NCBI RefSeq assembly: GCF_004804335.1
Contig: NZ_SRXY01000006.1
Span: 62,001-126,000 of the forward strand
DNA length: 64,000 nucleotides
Source of the DNA: Pacificoceanicola onchidii
Lineage (GTDB): Bacteria > Pseudomonadota > Alphaproteobacteria > Rhodobacterales > Rhodobacteraceae
Direction of reading: 5' to 3'
Part shown: in pieces, positions 7,958 to 17,156 of the stretch
How positions within the stretch are numbered: position 1 is the first letter of the stretch
Layout: every line of letters starts with the position of its first letter
The notes under the pieces: model-generated
Database searches by the model: none
What the model saw: the letters and a program-made list of their open reading frames with translations, nothing else
What the model was told of the DNA's origin: nothing
Program-made: the position numbers and the translations under genes

Positions 7958-10503
7958 AACAACCCACCTTCATACGCGGGACCACCCGCGCCACACGCAT
8001 CACGCTTGCCGGGATCGCCCTCGCCTTTCTTCTGGCGGTGGCGTTTCTCGTTTCAGAAGTGGTGCGCGAGTTCCGCTCGCTGCGCAGCGCCAACTCCGAC
8101 AACACCCATTGGACGCTGAGCCAGGCGGAGGTGGAGTTCCTCGAATATCGCGCGGCGCTTGTGGCGGCGGGACTGCCCGGCGCGGATGCGGCGGCGCTGG
8201 ATCATGCGGTGATCGAGTTCGATCTGTTCTACAGCCGCATCATCACCCTGTCGCAGGGCCAACTCTATGACGCGTTACGCGCCGAACCGGATTTCGGCGG
8301 CTCCGTTGCCGCGATCCTTGAAAAGCTCGACGCGGTCATCCCGGTGATTGACGGGCCGCGCGACGCCCTGCGCACGGCCCTGCCGGAGCTGGTCCGGGAC
8401 GCGGAAGAGATCCGCCCGCTCCTGCGGCTGACCGCGACAACCGGGCTGGGCTATTTCGCAAAGCGGTCTGACGTGAGCCGGGAGTCCGTGGCCGAAACGC
8501 TGCTGCGGCTGGCGGCGCTGACCATCGTGATGCTGCTGGCACTGCTCTTTGCCATTGCGCGGCTGCGGCGCATCAGCCTGCAGGCGGCACGGCGCGGAGA
8601 AGAGCTTGCGGATGCCTATGCGCGGCTCAACACGATCCTCGACACCTCGCTTGATGCGGTGATCGTCTCGGACATGGGCGGGCGCATCCAGAGCTTCAAT
8701 CCGGCGGCGGAGAAGATCTTTGGCCACCGGTTCTCCGATGTCTACGGGCGCAAGCTGGGCGATGTGATCATCCCCGATCACCTGCGCGCCGCCCACGACG
8801 CAGGCATGGAACGGATGCGCACCACGCAGGAGGCCAAGGTTGTCGGCCATGGCCGGGTGCGGCTCGAAGGCAAGCGGAGCAATGGCGAGGTTTTCCCGGT
8901 GGAACTGGCGCTGCAACAGGCCCGCGCTGGGGATCAGGATCTGGTGATCGGCTTTCTGCGCGACATCTCGCACCGGGTGGCCTCCGAGAACGAATTGATG
9001 GAAGCGCGCGACAAGGCGCTGGCCGGGGAGAAGGCAAAGTCCGAGTTCCTCGCCATGATGACCCATGAAATCCGCACGCCGCTCAATGGTCTGCTGGGCA
9101 ATCTGGCCCTGCTCAAGAAAACGCAGCTGGATTCGGCGCAGTCGCACAACGTGCGCAGCATGGACATTTCCGGTGCGCTCTTGATGCATCACGTGGATGC
9201 GGTTCTGGACGTGGCGCGCTTTGAGGCCGGGGCGTCCGAGACGACCGAGGAGGTCGTGCATCTTGGCCGGGTGCTGCAGGATATCGTGGACTCGCAGGCG
9301 GGCGCGGCGGAGAAACGGGGCAACTCCATTCACTGGAGCTGGAGCGGCCCGGCGCTGGCCTGGGTAGCGATTGACGCCTCGCGGCTGGAACAGATCCTGC
9401 TCAACCTCGTGGGCAATGCGATCAAGTTCACCGGCGATGGCCGAATCCTGATCGAGCTGGAACAGATCGGGGAAGGCGTCGAGGAGGACGCGGCGGCGCG
9501 GCTGGTCGAAATCCGGGTGATCGACACCGGGATCGGCATTTCCGAAGACGAACAGCCCCGCATCTTCGACGATTTTCACACCGGCGCGCATCCGGCGAGC
9601 GGCACGGTCGACGGCCCCGGCGGGACCGGGCTGGGCCTTGGCATCGCAAGGCGTTTCGTACAGGCGATGGGCGGCGAAATGGGGGTGGAAAGCACGCCCG
9701 GCGAAGGCAGCGTCTTCTGGCTGCGGGTGCCGATGCGCCCGACGGAGGCACCGGCGGAGGCCGATCAGGGGCACACCGACGCGGATGATGTCGCGGATCA
9801 GCCGCCACGGGATGTGCTTCTGGTGGAGGACAATGAGATCAACCGCGATCTGGCCCGGCACATGCTGCGCGATCTGGGCCACCGGGTGACGGAGGCGCGC
9901 GACGGCGTGGAGGCGGTGCAGGCCGCGGGCAGCCAACGCTTTGATCTGATCCTGATGGACATTCGCATGCCGCGGATGGACGGGCTGGAGGCGACGCGGC
10001 ACATTCGCAGCGGGCAAGGCCCCAACAGCGCCGTGCCGATTGTGGCGGTGTCGGCCAATGTTCTGCCCGAAGCGCGGGACAGGTTCCTTGCCGAAGGCAT
10101 GTCCGGCTTTCTGCCCAAACCGCTGGAGCAGGACGATCTTGCCCGTGTCATTGCCCGGTTCACCGGCGATGCCCCCGTAGAGGACGCCCCGGCTGCCCCG
10201 CCGCCACCCGCAAAGCCGCCCCATCGAACAGGCAGCCCGACAGAGGTGCTGACAGCGCGCTATGTCGCGGAAGTGGAAACCTTTTTCGAGGCGGCAGAGA
10301 CCGGGCATCTGCCCCTGCGCGAAATGGCCGAAGAGGCGCACAGGATTGCCGGGAGCGCAGCGGTGTTTGGCCAGAGCGTTCTGCGTACCGCCCTTGTCGA
10401 GGTAGAGGAGGCGGCGGAGCAGGGCGATCCGGAGGCGCTGGCCACCGCCATGGGCCGCGCCCGCGCCGCCTGGCGGGCGGCGCCGGCACCGACTCTGGAC
10501 TGA
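7954..10503 (+). CDS. Hybrid sensor histidine kinase (TM-periplasmic-TM-PAS-HisKA-HATPase-REC-Hpt)
   Basis: The protein has 849 residues from the ATG at 7954, which overlaps the preceding stop. There is a membrane helix near residues 14-36, a periplasmic helical region to about 175, and a second helix near 178-200. A PAS domain follows (about 215-330; [25 protein letters not shown]). His371 lies in [12 protein letters not shown], and ATP-binding boxes [15 protein letters not shown] and [10 protein letters not shown] follow. A receiver has Asp669 ([13 protein letters not shown]), and a C-terminal Hpt-like domain has His796 in [12 protein letters not shown]. The chain thus has all sites for a His-Asp-His relay, and the locus supplies a terminal regulator at 5039-5653. 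The periplasmic domain matches no family I recognise and may read the secreted protein encoded just before it. It ends directly against the convergent Wza-like gene with no gap. Confidence 0.9.
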   Translation: MKQPTFIRGTTRATRITLAGIALAFLLAVAFLVSEVVREFRSLRSANSDNTHWTLSQAEVEFLEYRAALVAAGLPGADAAALDHAVIEFDLFYSRIITLSQGQLYDALRAEPDFGGSVAAILEKLDAVIPVIDGPRDALRTALPELVRDAEEIRPLLRLTATTGLGYFAKRSDVSRESVAETLLRLAALTIVMLLALLFAIARLRRISLQAARRGEELADAYARLNTILDTSLDAVIVSDMGGRIQSFNPAAEKIFGHRFSDVYGRKLGDVIIPDHLRAAHDAGMERMRTTQEAKVVGHGRVRLEGKRSNGEVFPVELALQQARAGDQDLVIGFLRDISHRVASENELMEARDKALAGEKAKSEFLAMMTHEIRTPLNGLLGNLALLKKTQLDSAQSHNVRSMDISGALLMHHVDAVLDVARFEAGASETTEEVVHLGRVLQDIVDSQAGAAEKRGNSIHWSWSGPALAWVAIDASRLEQILLNLVGNAIKFTGDGRILIELEQIGEGVEEDAAARLVEIRVIDTGIGISEDEQPRIFDDFHTGAHPASGTVDGPGGTGLGLGIARRFVQAMGGEMGVESTPGEGSVFWLRVPMRPTEAPAEADQGHTDADDVADQPPRDVLLVEDNEINRDLARHMLRDLGHRVTEARDGVEAVQAAGSQRFDLILMDIRMPRMDGLEATRHIRSGQGPNSAVPIVAVSANVLPEARDRFLAEGMSGFLPKPLEQDDLARVIARFTGDAPVEDAPAAPPPPAKPPHRTGSPTEVLTARYVAEVETFFEAAETGHLPLREMAEEAHRIAGSAAVFGQSVLRTALVEVEEAAEQGDPEALATAMGRARAAWRAAPAPTLD

Positions 10504-11727
10504 TCACCGCAGCAGCAGCCCTGCCCCCACAACGGTGCCAACCATGCGGCCAATCTCGGTCAGGTTGGTCATGCGGCTGTCGTAGCAGGCGATGGAATCG
10601 CCGGGCAGCACGTAGGGGTCATAGTCGTCGCGGTCCGGGCGGCGCAGCTGGTCTTCGATCTTGCGCTCGATCACAATCGACACGCCGGTCATCGGATCGC
10701 GGGTGAACAGGACGGCAGAGCGATGGGCGCTGCTGGCGCGGGCGCCGCCAACGCAGTTGGTGTCGACCACCGCCTGCATGAAGCGCGTGCCATAGGGCAC
10801 CTCGCGCACCTCGCGCCCGATGGCTGACAGTGCGTTGCCCGTGGCCGGTTGCGTCAGGTTCGACATGTAGAGCGATACGCCCGGCGGGCTGATCGGGCCG
10901 GGGCGCATCAGGTCGTCCTGGAAGCACATGCGCGTGGGCACGACAATCTCGTCGCCCGCAAGCAGAACGATATCAACCGCGTGACGCCCTTCGAAGACGC
11001 CGCGCACGTCGAGCACATGGCGGTGGCCCGCGCGGTGCAACTCGATGCGCGTCAGATCCGCGTCCGGGCGCACGCCGCCCGCAGCACGCAGGGCGGTCGA
11101 CAGGTTGCGGCCTTCGGTGGATGCCCCGAGCGCGCCCTGACGGGCCCGGTCGATGTCACTTCCCGAACGCAGGCCCACCTCCACCGCGTGCGGCTCGAAC
11201 ACCGCGCCGGAGACGGCGACATTGACGCTGGCCATGTCCACAAGCCGGACGGAGATGCGCGGCTCGGCATCATAAAACCCCCCGTCCCGCAGCAGCCGCG
11301 AGAGATCCCGTTCGATATCGGCAGTGCGGCGGCCCTGCGCCTTGATCGGCGGCAGGAAAGGCAGTTTCAGAAAGCCATCGCGGGAAATGACATATTCGGC
11401 GTTGAAGGTCTCGTCCTGCCCGACGCGCACATCCAGAAGATCGTCGCGTGTGAGGCGCTCGCCCTGCAGCGCGGAAGGGATCAGCCCGCCGCCCTTGCCA
11501 TCCTCGGCGCGCAAGCCCCCGCCACCCTGGCAGGCTTCGGCGTTGATGCGCGGGGCGACCAGGTGCGCGGTGTCGGCGCGGCGGGGCGGATCGCGGTACT
11601 GCGCCTGATAGCCGCCGCCGGTGGCCACCGGTGCGATGTTTTTCGGATTGGGCGCGTGGCCGCATCCGGCCATGAGCGACAGACAAAGCACGGCAGGCAG
11701 GGCGCGGGCGGGTTTGGATCGGGACAT
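10504..11727 (-). CDS. Wza-like polysaccharide export outer-membrane lipoprotein
   Basis: From the ATG at 11727 (AAAGG upstream) the product has 407 residues. A lipoprotein signal ends in LSLMAGCG, with lipidated Cys22. The Poly_export domain begins near ERLTRDDLLDVRVGQDETFNAEYVISRDGFLKLPFLPPIKAQGRT-like sequence (about 115-200), followed by SLBB-type repeats (VNVAVSGAVFEPHAVEV; ALRAAGGVRPDADLTRIELHR). The DVLPGDSIACYDS-like end agrees with the family. It should form the outer-membrane channel for the polysaccharide with the Wzz-like protein as inner-membrane partner. Two further in-frame ATGs (11742, 11748) lie just upstream. It is convergent with the hybrid kinase and divergent from the flippase operon, with inverted-repeat copy 4 between. 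Confidence 0.85.
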   Translation of the reverse strand: MSRSKPARALPAVLCLSLMAGCGHAPNPKNIAPVATGGGYQAQYRDPPRRADTAHLVAPRINAEACQGGGGLRAEDGKGGGLIPSALQGERLTRDDLLDVRVGQDETFNAEYVISRDGFLKLPFLPPIKAQGRRTADIERDLSRLLRDGGFYDAEPRISVRLVDMASVNVAVSGAVFEPHAVEVGLRSGSDIDRARQGALGASTEGRNLSTALRAAGGVRPDADLTRIELHRAGHRHVLDVRGVFEGRHAVDIVLLAGDEIVVPTRMCFQDDLMRPGPISPPGVSLYMSNLTQPATGNALSAIGREVREVPYGTRFMQAVVDTNCVGGARASSAHRSAVLFTRDPMTGVSIVIERKIEDQLRRPDRDDYDPYVLPGDSIACYDSRMTNLTEIGRMVGTVVGAGLLLR

Positions 11728-11803
11728 ACAGACACCTTTCATGAACATAGATCCTTGATAACGCAGCGCGATTTGCGGGGCATCTGCGGGGGCGGATGGG
11801 TGA

Positions 11804-11821
11804 CCTACCCGGTCGGATAGG
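11804..11821. promoter_or_regulatory. EPS inverted repeat, copy 4
   Basis: CCTACCC GGTC GGATAGG between the Wza-like gene (minus, start 11727) and the flippase operon (plus, start 11922); distances 77 and 101 bases. It could serve both divergent promoters. Confidence 0.7.
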
Positions 11822-11921
11822 CGATGGGACAAAGGCGGCGCGGGCCGCTCCGGCCGCGTGCATGACAGGCCGGGGCGGCGGAGATTAGCAATGAAGGCAC
11901 ACAACAAGGACTGTTTTACCC

Positions 11922-13160
11922 GTGCCCCAATCGCCGCAAAGATCCCCCTCTTTCCTGAGCCACCTGCTCGCCTATGGCGCGTCCGAGGCCGCGACCAAGC
12001 TGTCGCGTCTCGGCGTTGTGCTGGTGGTGGCCCGGACTCTGGATCTTGCGGAAATCGGCCTCGCTGCAGCGGCGCTGGCCACCGGGGACCTCTTGAAATC
12101 ACTCACGGAAAACGGCGTTGGCCAGCGCCTTGTTGCGGCCCCGAAGGCCAGCCTCCCCCAAGCCTGCAACCGCGCGCATCGCATCAATTGGATCTGGTGC
12201 CTTGGACTTTTCGCGGTGCAGGCCGCGCTGGCCTTCGGGATTTTCCTGACAACCGGGAAGAGCACGCTGGCGCTGCTGATCCTCGTGCTGGCGGGGGAAT
12301 ACCTGTTTATGCCCGGCGGGCTGGTCTCCTGCGGGCTGGCGCTTCGGGCGGGCAAGCTGAAACAGACCGCCGCCATCGCAGGCACACAGGCAGTTTCGGC
12401 TAATATGCTGTCGATTGCGCTGGCCTTTGTCTGGCCCTCTGCCCTTGTGCTGGTGCTGCCGCGCCTGCTGACCGCGCCGATCTGGCTCATTGCCATGCGC
12501 CGCCTGCATCCGTGGCGGCCCGATCCGGCAGCGGGTCATGCGCCTGTGCAGGATTTCACCCGGTTTGGCGGGCCTGTTCTGGGCACCGAGGTGGTCAAGA
12601 CCGCGCGGCTGCACGGCGACAAGCTGATTGTTGGCGCGCTGCTCGGGCCGGAGATGCTCGGCGCGTATTTCATGGCCTTCAATGCCGGGCTGAGCCTTGC
12701 CACGTCGTTTTCCATGGCCTTTGCCGCCGTGCTTTTCCCGCATCTGTGCACGGCTGAGAGCCGCTCGGATGCGCTGCGCCAGAGCATGACGCTCTCGCTC
12801 GCCATCATCACGCCGGTTGTTGTGCTGCAGGCGCTGCTCGCGCCGTGGTATGTGCCGCTGCTTCTGGGCGCGGATCATGCGGGGCTGGCAGAGCCGGTGG
12901 CGATCCTGTGCCTCGTGGCGATCCCGACGATGCTCTGGACGGCCACGGCGGGCTGGCTCCGGGCCGAGGGGCGCACCGGGCGCGAGCTGATCAGCACGGT
13001 CTGGCTGACCGCCGCTCTGATGCTTTCGACCACGCTGGCCGCACCGCTGGGGCTGACCGCGCTGGCCTGGGCCTATCTTGCCACGGCCTGCGTGATGATG
13101 CCCGTCCTGTCGCGCCCAGCCCTGCGCCTGTCCTTTCCCAATGTGTTCAAGGGAGCCTGA
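11922..13160 (+). CDS. MOP/PST-family polysaccharide flippase (Wzx-like)
   Basis: A 412-residue protein with about twelve hydrophobic helices, starting at GTG 11922 with AAGGA upstream. The N-terminal helix pair with KLSRLGVVLVVARTLDLAEIGLAAAA, and the mid segment FGGPVLGTEVVKTARLHGDKLIVGALLGPEMLGAYFMAFNAG, follow the pattern of polysaccharide transporters of the MOP superfamily (the conserved D-K and LG-Y segment). It should flip undecaprenyl-diphosphate-linked repeat units to the periplasm. It heads a four-gene operon with three glycosyltransferases spaced by 3 to 22 bases. The absence of any other flippase or ABC exporter in the locus supports a Wzx/Wzy-dependent route. Confidence 0.83.
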   Translation: MPQSPQRSPSFLSHLLAYGASEAATKLSRLGVVLVVARTLDLAEIGLAAAALATGDLLKSLTENGVGQRLVAAPKASLPQACNRAHRINWIWCLGLFAVQAALAFGIFLTTGKSTLALLILVLAGEYLFMPGGLVSCGLALRAGKLKQTAAIAGTQAVSANMLSIALAFVWPSALVLVLPRLLTAPIWLIAMRRLHPWRPDPAAGHAPVQDFTRFGGPVLGTEVVKTARLHGDKLIVGALLGPEMLGAYFMAFNAGLSLATSFSMAFAAVLFPHLCTAESRSDALRQSMTLSLAIITPVVVLQALLAPWYVPLLLGADHAGLAEPVAILCLVAIPTMLWTATAGWLRAEGRTGRELISTVWLTAALMLSTTLAAPLGLTALAWAYLATACVMMPVLSRPALRLSFPNVFKGA

Positions 13161-13163
13161 CCC

Positions 13164-14087
13164 ATGGCCCTGATTTCCGTCGTCATCCCGGTTTATAACG
13201 CGGGCAAGACCCTGCCCGACACGATCCGCGCGCTGCAGGCGCAGAGCTGGACGCGGTGGGAGGCGTTTCTGGTCGATGATGGCTCCATTGATGCCAGCGT
13301 CTCTACCGCGATTGCCTTCGCCGCGCAGGACAACCGGATCAAGGCGGTGGCCAATCCCGGCAAAGGCCCGAGCGCGGCGCGCAATCATGGCGCGATGGCG
13401 CTGGCGCGCGGCGATGTGGTCAGCTTTTGCGATGCGGATGACCTGTGGTGCCCGGACAAGCTCAAGGAGGTGGCCGAGGCCATCCTCGGCGGCGACGCAG
13501 ATGCGGTGTTCGGGCGCGTCGGTTTCTTTTCCGGCGATCCGCGCCAGATCACCAGCCGATCCAGCGTGCCGGACGGGCCGGTGACAATCCCGATGCTGCT
13601 GGCGGAAAACCCGGTGTGCACCATGTCGAACCTGTCCTTGCGGCGCGATGTGTTTGCCGGACTTGGCGGGCTGCGGGCGGATATGGTTCACAACGAAGAC
13701 CTTGATTTCCTAGTCACTCTCGTGGGGTCCGGCGCGCGGCTCGAAGGCTTGCAAAGCGATCACGTGCTCTACCGGCAAAGCCCGGAAGGGCTGTCCTCGG
13801 ATCTGGGCGCGATGCGTCAAAGCCGGGCCGAGGTGATCCGCACCGCGCAGCGCTTTGCCCACGATCCGACCTCGGAAGCGGAGGCGCGCTATCTGCGCTA
13901 TCTCGCCCGCCGCGCCATGCGGTTGAACCACGACACGCAGGAAGTGCAGGCGCTGGTGCGCGAAGGGCTGCGCGAGGATGCGCAGAGCTTTCTCACGCCG
14001 GTCCGGCGCGGCGTGCCCACGGCTCTCGGCGGGCTGGCCTATCCCTTTTTGCCGCGCGCGCTGCGCCGGTTCTTCTTCAAACGGTAA
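13164..14087 (+). CDS. Family 2 glycosyltransferase
   Basis: A 307-residue GT-A enzyme. Its N-terminal half shows the GT2 signature: ISVVIPVYNAGKTLPDTIRALQAQSW, FLVDDGSIDAS, GPSAARNHGAMALARGDVVSFCDADDLW (the DxD-like metal site is DAD). It adds a sugar to the lipid-linked repeat unit at the cytoplasmic face; donor and linkage cannot be read from sequence. A GGGAG site precedes the ATG and it starts three bases after the flippase. The C-terminal third (tail ending RRFFFKR) has no further recognised domain. It resembles the next gene in layout, so the two may be ancient duplicates. Confidence 0.87.
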   Translation: MALISVVIPVYNAGKTLPDTIRALQAQSWTRWEAFLVDDGSIDASVSTAIAFAAQDNRIKAVANPGKGPSAARNHGAMALARGDVVSFCDADDLWCPDKLKEVAEAILGGDADAVFGRVGFFSGDPRQITSRSSVPDGPVTIPMLLAENPVCTMSNLSLRRDVFAGLGGLRADMVHNEDLDFLVTLVGSGARLEGLQSDHVLYRQSPEGLSSDLGAMRQSRAEVIRTAQRFAHDPTSEAEARYLRYLARRAMRLNHDTQEVQALVREGLREDAQSFLTPVRRGVPTALGGLAYPFLPRALRRFFFKR

Positions 14088-14099
14088 AGGAGTGTTCCC

Positions 14100-15077
14100 A
14101 TGCCCTATGCATCCATCGTTGTCCCGGCCTTCAATGCCAGCGCCACCCTGCCCGACACGCTGCTGTCGCTGCGCTCGCAGACGTTCCGGGACATGGAGAT
14201 CGTTGTGGTTGATGACGGCTCCACCGATGAAACCGCCGCTTTGGTTACACAGCTGGCCCGCGAGGACGGGCGGATCCGACTGGTCTCTCAGGGCAATCGC
14301 GGGCTTGCGGGCGCGCGCAACTCCGGCATTCACGCGGCCCTCGGCGAGATCGTCGGGTTTTGCGACGCGGATGATCTGTGGATGCCGGAAAAGCTGGCCG
14401 CGCATGTGGAGCACCTCGCCCGTGCGCCGCATGTCGGGCTGAGCTATTCGGGCTCGGCACTGATCAATGACGCGGGCGACCGCATCGGCCACGCGCAGCG
14501 CCCGCGCCTGCGCCGGGTGCGCGCGCGGCATGTGCTCACACGCAATCCGGTGGGCAACGGGTCGGCCCCGGTGCTGCGGCGGGCGGCGCTGGAGGCGCTG
14601 CGCTACCGGCCGCATTACGAGACGGAGCGGGACTGGGTATTCGACGAAACCTTTCGCCAGTCCGAGGACATCGAGTGCTGGCTGCGGCTCTGCGTGACCA
14701 CCGATTGGAGCCTTGAGGGCGTGCCGGGGCTGCTGACCGAATACCGGCTGAGCGCGGGCGGGCTGTCGGCGCGCACCGAGGCGCAGCTGGCATCCTGGGA
14801 GCGTATGGTCGAGAAACTTCGGCCCGAGGCCCCGGCGCTTTTCGCGGCTCATGAAGAGGCCGCGCGCGCCTATCAGCTGCGCTACCTCGCCCGCCGGGCC
14901 ATCACCGGCGGCGACGGCGCGGCGGCGCAGGATTATCTGCGGCGGGCCTTTGCCTGCTCGTCCCGGCCCCTGTTCGAAGAACCGCTGCGCACCGGTGTGA
15001 CCGCCGCCGCAGCCCTGCTCATTGCCCGCTTTGGCACCGCCCCACTCGACATGGCGCGCAGCCTGCGCCGTCTGTGA
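14100..15077 (+). CDS. Family 2 glycosyltransferase
   Basis: A 325-residue GT2 enzyme: YASIVVPAFNASATLPDTLLSLRSQTFRDMEIVVVDDGSTDETAA, then GNRGLAGARNSGIHAALGEIVGFCDADDLWMPEKL, with the metal-binding DAD. The C-terminal domain is longer than in the gene before it and contains LRYLARRAITGGDGAAAQDYLRRAF, a helical stretch that resembles the LRYLARRAMRL region of its neighbour. An AAAGGAG site lies before the ATG, 12 bases after the preceding gene. Role: repeat-unit assembly of the polysaccharide; sugar specificity unknown. Confidence 0.87.
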   Translation: MPYASIVVPAFNASATLPDTLLSLRSQTFRDMEIVVVDDGSTDETAALVTQLAREDGRIRLVSQGNRGLAGARNSGIHAALGEIVGFCDADDLWMPEKLAAHVEHLARAPHVGLSYSGSALINDAGDRIGHAQRPRLRRVRARHVLTRNPVGNGSAPVLRRAALEALRYRPHYETERDWVFDETFRQSEDIECWLRLCVTTDWSLEGVPGLLTEYRLSAGGLSARTEAQLASWERMVEKLRPEAPALFAAHEEAARAYQLRYLARRAITGGDGAAAQDYLRRAFACSSRPLFEEPLRTGVTAAAALLIARFGTAPLDMARSLRRL

Positions 15078-15099
15078 TTTGTTTCTGAGGAGACCTGTT

Positions 15100-16080
15100 A
15101 TGCCCCTTCCCCTTGTTCTGCACCTGATTGACGACACCACGCCCGGCGGCGTGATGCGGGTGATCGACTTTCTGACCACCAGCCCCGCCATGAGCGCCTT
15201 TGCCCGCCATCAGGTGATGCGGGTGAGCCGAGGCGCGGCCCTGCCCGCCTGCCGTGCCGATGTGATCGTCTCGCATCTGACGGTGAACTGGCGCGCGCTG
15301 CCCCGGCTGATCGCCTTTCGCGCGCGCCACGCGCATCTGCCGCTGGTCCATGTGGAGCACAGCTATACCGAAAGCTTCACGGCGCAGAATGTTCCGGGCA
15401 AAGGGCGGTTCTTTGCCCTGCTGCGCACGGCTTATGCGCTGTTTGACCGGGTGGTCGCGGTGAGCGACGCGCAGGGCGACTGGCTGCGGAGCCGGGGGCT
15501 GGTGCGCGCATCCGCGCTGCGGGTCATCTCTTCGACGGTGGATTTGTCAGGGTTCCATGCACTGCCTGCGCCGCGTGGCCGGGCGCGGGTGATCGGCGGG
15601 ATCGGACGGCTGCACCGGCAGAAAGGCTTTGACGTGCTGATCAACGCCTTCCGGGCGCTGCCCGGCGCGGAACTGGAGCTGCATCTCTATGGCGAAGGAC
15701 CGGAAAAGGCTGCCTTGCAAGCGCTCGCCGGGGACGATCCGCGCATCTTCTTTGCCGGGCATACCGACGATCCCGAAACCGCGATGCGGGCGGTGGATGT
15801 GGTGGCCATGCCCTCGCGTTGGGAAGCTTTCGGGCTGGTCGCCCTGGAGACACGGGCCGCCGGGCGCAGGCTGATTTGCGCACAGGTGGACGGGCTGCGG
15901 GACAGCGGCGATGGCGGGCTTTTTGTGCGCGGGCACCGGACAGAGGACTGGACGGCGGCGCTTCTGGCCACGCTGGCCTCTGCCCCGCCTCCGCGTCTTG
16001 CCCCCGGTGCGGACAGCGCCGCAGCGGACTGGCAGGCCATGATCGCCGAGCTAAACTGCGCTGAGGCCGCGGCGGCCTGA
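15100..16080 (+). CDS. Family 4 glycosyltransferase
   Basis: From the ATG at 15100 (GAGGAG eight bases upstream) the product has 326 residues with a GT-B fold. The N-terminal part has the open GGVMRVIDFL loop, and the C-terminal half carries the GT4 nucleotide-sugar site: IGGIGRLHRQKGFDVLINAFRAL, LYGEGPEKAALQALA, FAGHTDD and the EX7E-type MPSRWEAFGLVALE. It is the last gene of the flippase operon. Retaining transfer from a nucleotide sugar is expected from the family. A longer frame reaching back to 15022 would overlap the previous gene by 56 bases and lacks the ribosome site, so it was not used. Confidence 0.87.
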   Translation: MPLPLVLHLIDDTTPGGVMRVIDFLTTSPAMSAFARHQVMRVSRGAALPACRADVIVSHLTVNWRALPRLIAFRARHAHLPLVHVEHSYTESFTAQNVPGKGRFFALLRTAYALFDRVVAVSDAQGDWLRSRGLVRASALRVISSTVDLSGFHALPAPRGRARVIGGIGRLHRQKGFDVLINAFRALPGAELELHLYGEGPEKAALQALAGDDPRIFFAGHTDDPETAMRAVDVVAMPSRWEAFGLVALETRAAGRRLICAQVDGLRDSGDGGLFVRGHRTEDWTAALLATLASAPPPRLAPGADSAAADWQAMIAELNCAEAAAA

Positions 16081-16096
16081 AATCAAGGTTTGCGGG

Positions 16097-16180
16097 CTAC
16101 AGGCTCAGGCGAATGGCGCAGACAAAAGCCAGTTGGTCGAGATAAGAGCCCGCCACCCAGATCGTGTTTTTATGCGCCAT
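16097..16180 (-). CDS. Possible 27-residue small protein after the SDR gene
   Basis: A short frame starting with MAHKNTIWVAGSYLDQ and ending AIRLSL. It has an AAAGG six bases before its ATG and lies 53 bases downstream of the SDR gene on the same strand. I recognise no family. It could be a small translated product or chance; the ribosome site is its only support. Confidence 0.25.
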   Translation of the reverse strand: MAHKNTIWVAGSYLDQLAFVCAIRLSL

Positions 16181-16233
16181 TTCAAGACCTTTCATGGACC
16201 GGACGGGGAAGATACCCCCGCCCGGGAAACCCG

Positions 16234-17055
16234 TTACGCCGCACCGAGGCCAAGCTGGGCCTTGAGACCGCCGATGAAGGTGGCGTCGTCCAGCGCCTTG
16301 CGGTTGCTCAGCAACTCCTCCGCATCGGCCCCCGCGCGGTAGCGCAGCGTGTCGGTGCCATCGGTCACGGCGGACCAGATCACTTCCCCCACCACGATCG
16401 GCTCGGAGGCCTGCACGTTCTGACCCCACGCGCCAAAGAGCGCCTGAACCACCGGCTGGTATTCGGTCATGCTTTCGTCATTGGTGAAATCGAACGAGCG
16501 CCCGCCAAAGTCCGTTGCGATCATGCCCGGCTCGACAATCTTGGTCCTGATGCCGGCGGCGGCCAGTTCGAAGTGCATCGATTCCGAAATGCCTTCGACG
16601 GCAAATTTGGTGCCATGATAGAGCGCGCCGAGCGGGAAGGTCATCTGCCCGCCAATGGACGAGATATTGACGATTGTCCCCGTTCCGTTGCCGCGCATAT
16701 GCGGCAGCACGGCCTTGGTTGTGGCGATCAGGCCAATCACATTGGTCTCGAACTGACGGCGGATCTTGTCCATCGGGAAGGCTTCAAGCGGGCCATAGGC
16801 GCCATAGCCTGCGTTGTTGAGCAGCGCGTCGATGCGGCCAAACCGGTCGAGCCCGGCGGCAACGGCGGCAGCGATGGACGCCTCGTCCGTGACGTCGAGC
16901 CGGGTGACAAGCACGTTGTCCAGCGCGGTCAGTTCGGTCTCTTTTTCCGGGCTGCGCATGGTGGCGATGACGTTCCAGCCGCGCTCCTGAAAGAGTTTGG
17001 CGGTGACTTTGCCGATGCCCGAAGAGGCGCCGGTGATGAGGATGGTCTGTGCCAT
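16234..17055 (-). CDS. Short-chain dehydrogenase/reductase
   Basis: A 273-residue classical SDR: cofactor motif TGASSGIG near residue 8, NNAG in LLNNAGYGAYGPLEAF, catalytic Ser in NISSIGG, and the YxxxK pair in ALYHGTKFAVEGIS. The block beginning LDRFGRIDALLNNAGYGAYG resembles the broad NAD(P)-dependent oxidoreductase group that annotators often leave without substrate. AAAGGA precedes the ATG. The aldehyde dehydrogenase remnant and AraC regulator upstream run in the same direction, so this may once have been part of their operon. The alcohol or ketone substrate is unknown. Confidence 0.85.
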   Translation of the reverse strand: MAQTILITGASSGIGKVTAKLFQERGWNVIATMRSPEKETELTALDNVLVTRLDVTDEASIAAAVAAGLDRFGRIDALLNNAGYGAYGPLEAFPMDKIRRQFETNVIGLIATTKAVLPHMRGNGTGTIVNISSIGGQMTFPLGALYHGTKFAVEGISESMHFELAAAGIRTKIVEPGMIATDFGGRSFDFTNDESMTEYQPVVQALFGAWGQNVQASEPIVVGEVIWSAVTDGTDTLRYRAGADAEELLSNRKALDDATFIGGLKAQLGLGAA

Positions 17056-17156
17056 GAAATGTCCTTTCTCGGTTACCTTTGAAAGTTAAGGAAGCGGTCC
17101 GGCGCGCTCAATTTCGAGACGCGCCAAACGTGTCGCGGATCGTGCCAAAACGGCGA

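Noticed and set aside
8275-10341. Minus-strand open frame of about 688 codons opposite the hybrid kinase
   Set aside because: The plus-strand kinase is unmistakable; the antisense frame has no recognisable feature.
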